A DNA stretch of 64,000 nt from CAWGMT01 sp963823675 (GTDB lineage Bacteria > Planctomycetota > Planctomycetia > Isosphaerales > Isosphaeraceae): contig CAWGMT010000009.1 of NCBI GenBank assembly GCA_963823675.1, positions 868,001 through 932,000 on the forward strand, read 5' to 3'. Shown here one piece after another: positions 62,580-64,000 of this stretch. Numbering within the stretch: position 1 is the stretch's first letter; every line of letters starts with the position of its first letter. Position numbers and translations under genes: made by a program. Below the pieces are notes generated by a model. The model saw nothing but the letters and a program-made list of their open reading frames with translations. It was not told the origin of the DNA and made no database searches.

Positions 62580-62814
62580 TTGGCTGTGTGAAGGGGGGTT
62601 TGCTTCCCGAATCTCAATAGACCCAAACGTCTGTTTCGGCAAGCCATGCATAAAAGGCCATCGGATCTGGGTGTCGCTGATACTCGACTTTCTTGCCAGT
62701 GGATGGACCCATGCCGATATTCTGGCGAACTACCCCGGGCTTGAGGAAGATGACATCCTGGCCTGTCTCGCATACGGTGCGGAGATGTCGCGGGAGCGGT
62801 ATGTGGAGGTCTAG
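62580..62814 (+). CDS. DUF433-family protein (antitoxin-like)
   Basis: About 75 residues. The conserved DUF433 part is complete: RISIDPNVCFGKPCIKGHRI WVSLILDFLASGWTHADILA and NYPGLEEDDILACLAYGAEM SRER. No ATG, GTG or TTG is in frame shortly before RISIDPN, so the 5' end may be damaged or the gene may use an unusual start. DUF433 proteins are small helix-turn-helix antitoxins usually followed by a DUF5615 PIN-like toxin. None follows here; the next gene is on the other strand, so it is an orphan. Confidence 0.68.
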
Positions 62815-62871
62815 GGGCCGGGTATGCGAGTCAGAAAGCATACCCCGGACGAACCGTGAGCAACCCTCGTC

Positions 62872-63708
62872 CTACTCTACCAGAGGCAGAATCTCCACCT
62901 TCCGGAACTCGATCGGGTGGCTTTCCGACTGAAGCGAGATGGTCCCGCCGGAGATCATCTTGTCGCCGTTCTTGATCAGGCGTTTGGCGTCGAGGTCCTC
63001 GTCGTCGTACTGCGGCTTTTCGTATTCCAGCACGGTCTGGCCGTCCACCTTGTGCGTGATCTTGCCGTTGCCATGGACCTCGACCTCCACATTGACCCAC
63101 TCGTCTCCGTGATACGTCTTCGAGGTTGAGTTGTTGCAGTGCTGGGTGATGAGCTTCCCGCCCATCACGATGTGCGTGCCCGGAGAACAGACGTTCGCGG
63201 TCGGCCGCTTGTCGCGGCCGTTGCCTCCCAGGAACTGGACCTCGATCGAGACCGGGAAATCCTGATCCTTCCTCATGCTCTCCGGCGTCTGCCCGTGGAT
63301 CATGACGCCGCTGTTCTTGAACGCCCATTTCTCACCCCCGGGGCACTGATCCCCCACGAATCGGTACTCGACCCGCAGCTTGTAATGCGAAAACGGGGTT
63401 TTATAGAAGAGGTGCCCGAACTTTCGATCGAACTTCTTGTAGCTATCGTAGGAAACTTTGATCACGCCGTTCTCGACGCGAAACGTGTTTCCAAAGTTGT
63501 CTCCCAGGTCGTAACCCTTGATCTTGACCTTCCAGCCGTCCAGGTCCTTGCCATTGAACAGGGGAACCCGACGCTGGGCTCGGGTTCGATTCTGAGCCTG
63601 GACCTGGGACGCACAGAGCAACAAGACCAGACAAGATCCGAACAGCCCCGTGGTCCAGTGCTTGACTCCCCCGGAAAAGTCCACGGAGATCGGCGGACGT
63701 CGCATCAT
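62872..63708 (-). CDS. DUF1080 (3-keto-disaccharide hydrolase-like) secreted protein
   Basis: About 278 residues from the ATG at 63706-63708, behind GAGGAAACACCC. Signal/anchor HWTTGLFGSCLVLLLCASQV QA precedes the DUF1080 fold: RVPLFNGKDLDGWKVKIKGY, FRVENGVIKVSYDSYKKFD, HYKLRVEYRFVGDQCPGGEK, AFKNSGVMIHGQTPESM, FPVSIEVQFLGG, EWVNVEVEVHGNGKITHKVD and GTISLQSESHPIEFRKVEIL. The frame continues open upstream into the SMP-30-like gene, but this comes from a frameshift there rather than a real fusion. It likely acts on keto-sugars or glycans in the periplasm. Confidence 0.9.
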   Translation of the reverse strand: MMRRPPISVDFSGGVKHWTTGLFGSCLVLLLCASQVQAQNRTRAQRRVPLFNGKDLDGWKVKIKGYDLGDNFGNTFRVENGVIKVSYDSYKKFDRKFGHLFYKTPFSHYKLRVEYRFVGDQCPGGEKWAFKNSGVMIHGQTPESMRKDQDFPVSIEVQFLGGNGRDKRPTANVCSPGTHIVMGGKLITQHCNNSTSKTYHGDEWVNVEVEVHGNGKITHKVDGQTVLEYEKPQYDDEDLDAKRLIKNGDKMISGGTISLQSESHPIEFRKVEILPLVE

Positions 63709-63800
63709 GGGTGTTTCCTCGGAAAGGTTCAGGAACGGAGTCGATTGGATTGCCATTCGGATCGGATGACGGAGTCGGTGCGACGATTCATCTCGCGAAA

Positions 63801-64000
63801 TCACAGTCTCGGTGCGGCTGGCTTGATCGGCGGCCGGAAGGCCTCGGGCGCCCTTGACCTTGAGCTTGCGGCGATAGAGCTTGCCGTCGGTGATTGCAAA
63901 AAGGTACCGAAGATCGTCGCCGCCGAAAACAAGGTCCGAGACGCTGCCGCCTGGTGCGGGGATTATGCAGTTGACTCGCCCCGCCTGGTCGCAGACCTGG
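63801..64000 (-). pseudogene. SMP-30/gluconolactonase-like protein, C-terminal end only, frameshifted
   Basis: The minus strand from the window edge reads VCDQAGRVNCIIPAPGGSVS DLVFGGDDLRYLFAITDGKL YRRKLKVKG, the last propeller blade of SMP-30/gluconolactonase-like proteins. Near 63860-63870 the frame shifts; the alternative frame gives APEAFRPPIKPAAPRL and a TGA at 63801-63803, a normal-looking end. In relatives these lactonase-like proteins are exported and act on sugar lactones. The start lies outside the window. It is upstream of the DUF1080 gene on the same strand and is likely co-transcribed with it. Confidence 0.7.

Noticed and set aside
63709..64000. Natural fusion of SMP-30 propeller to DUF1080
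   Set aside because: The open connection appears only because of a small frameshift; the alternative frame gives a proper C-terminus and stop at 63801, and the DUF1080 gene has its own ribosome binding site and signal peptide.
1..64000. tRNA, rRNA or riboswitch genes
   Set aside because: No cloverleaf with a T-loop consensus, no rRNA-like block and no recognisable riboswitch core was found by eye; a dedicated covariance search would settle this.

Overview
High-GC planctomycete-type DNA, most likely from the Isosphaerales (Isosphaera/Singulisphaera/Paludisphaera relatives). The placement rests on family content seen in the sequence: PVC-type HEAT/haem proteins, DUF1552 and DUF1592/1588 proteins, DUF1559 and DUF1080 proteins, intradiol dioxygenase, TIGR03000 module, sigma-WD40 fusion, planctomycete-style Ser/Thr kinases and several dispersed palindromic repeats. 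Genus assignment is inference. No rRNA, tRNA or CRISPR array was recognised.

Layout. 1-3.6 kb: minus-strand histidine operon hisD-GNAT-hisC-hisB, with hisC frameshifted. 3.9-12.9 kb: zinc-ribbon serine protease, two PVC-type redox/haem proteins, an intradiol dioxygenase and an EF-hand protein. 13.9-19.7 kb: accessory island holding three copies of an internally deleted IS3-like element and remnants of toxin-antitoxin and defence genes; the only intact unit is an AAA15 ATPase/DUF3226 Toprim-like pair. 19.7-34.9 kb: mixed genes, including a frameshifted AcrVA2-like protein, a sigma/WD40 fusion with an internal deletion, an EmrAB-type efflux pair whose permease carries an internal tandem duplication, AMP nucleosidase, an NRDE protein, an Fsr-like transporter and a DUF1080 protein.

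35.1-44.4 kb is the most unusual stretch: a tight same-strand cluster of an intact P-type ATPase, three small or unknown proteins, a second P-type ATPase that has lost its phosphorylation, actuator and hinge motifs, two paralogous PGPGW-like membrane proteins, an EcsC-family protein, and two small hydrophobic proteins bracketing the cluster that share a 'GVVFP' membrane module with the EcsC C-terminus. I propose it is one multi-component membrane system.

44.4-64 kb: DUF1592 and DUF1552 proteins, TIGR03000-methyltransferase, a secreted TIM-barrel-like protein, two Ser/Thr kinases, a DUF1559 protein, a TlpA-like thioredoxin with an in-frame TGA exactly at the first CxxC cysteine (likely selenocysteine, with a hairpin just downstream), an AraC regulator, a badly frameshifted transglutaminase-like gene, a DUF433 protein, a DUF1080 protein and the end of an SMP-30-like gene.

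At least eight otherwise well-conserved genes carry small frameshifts, nearly all in short G/C runs or GC-dinucleotide runs. This suggests residual indel errors in a draft or metagenome assembly, so 'pseudogene' below often means 'broken as given'.
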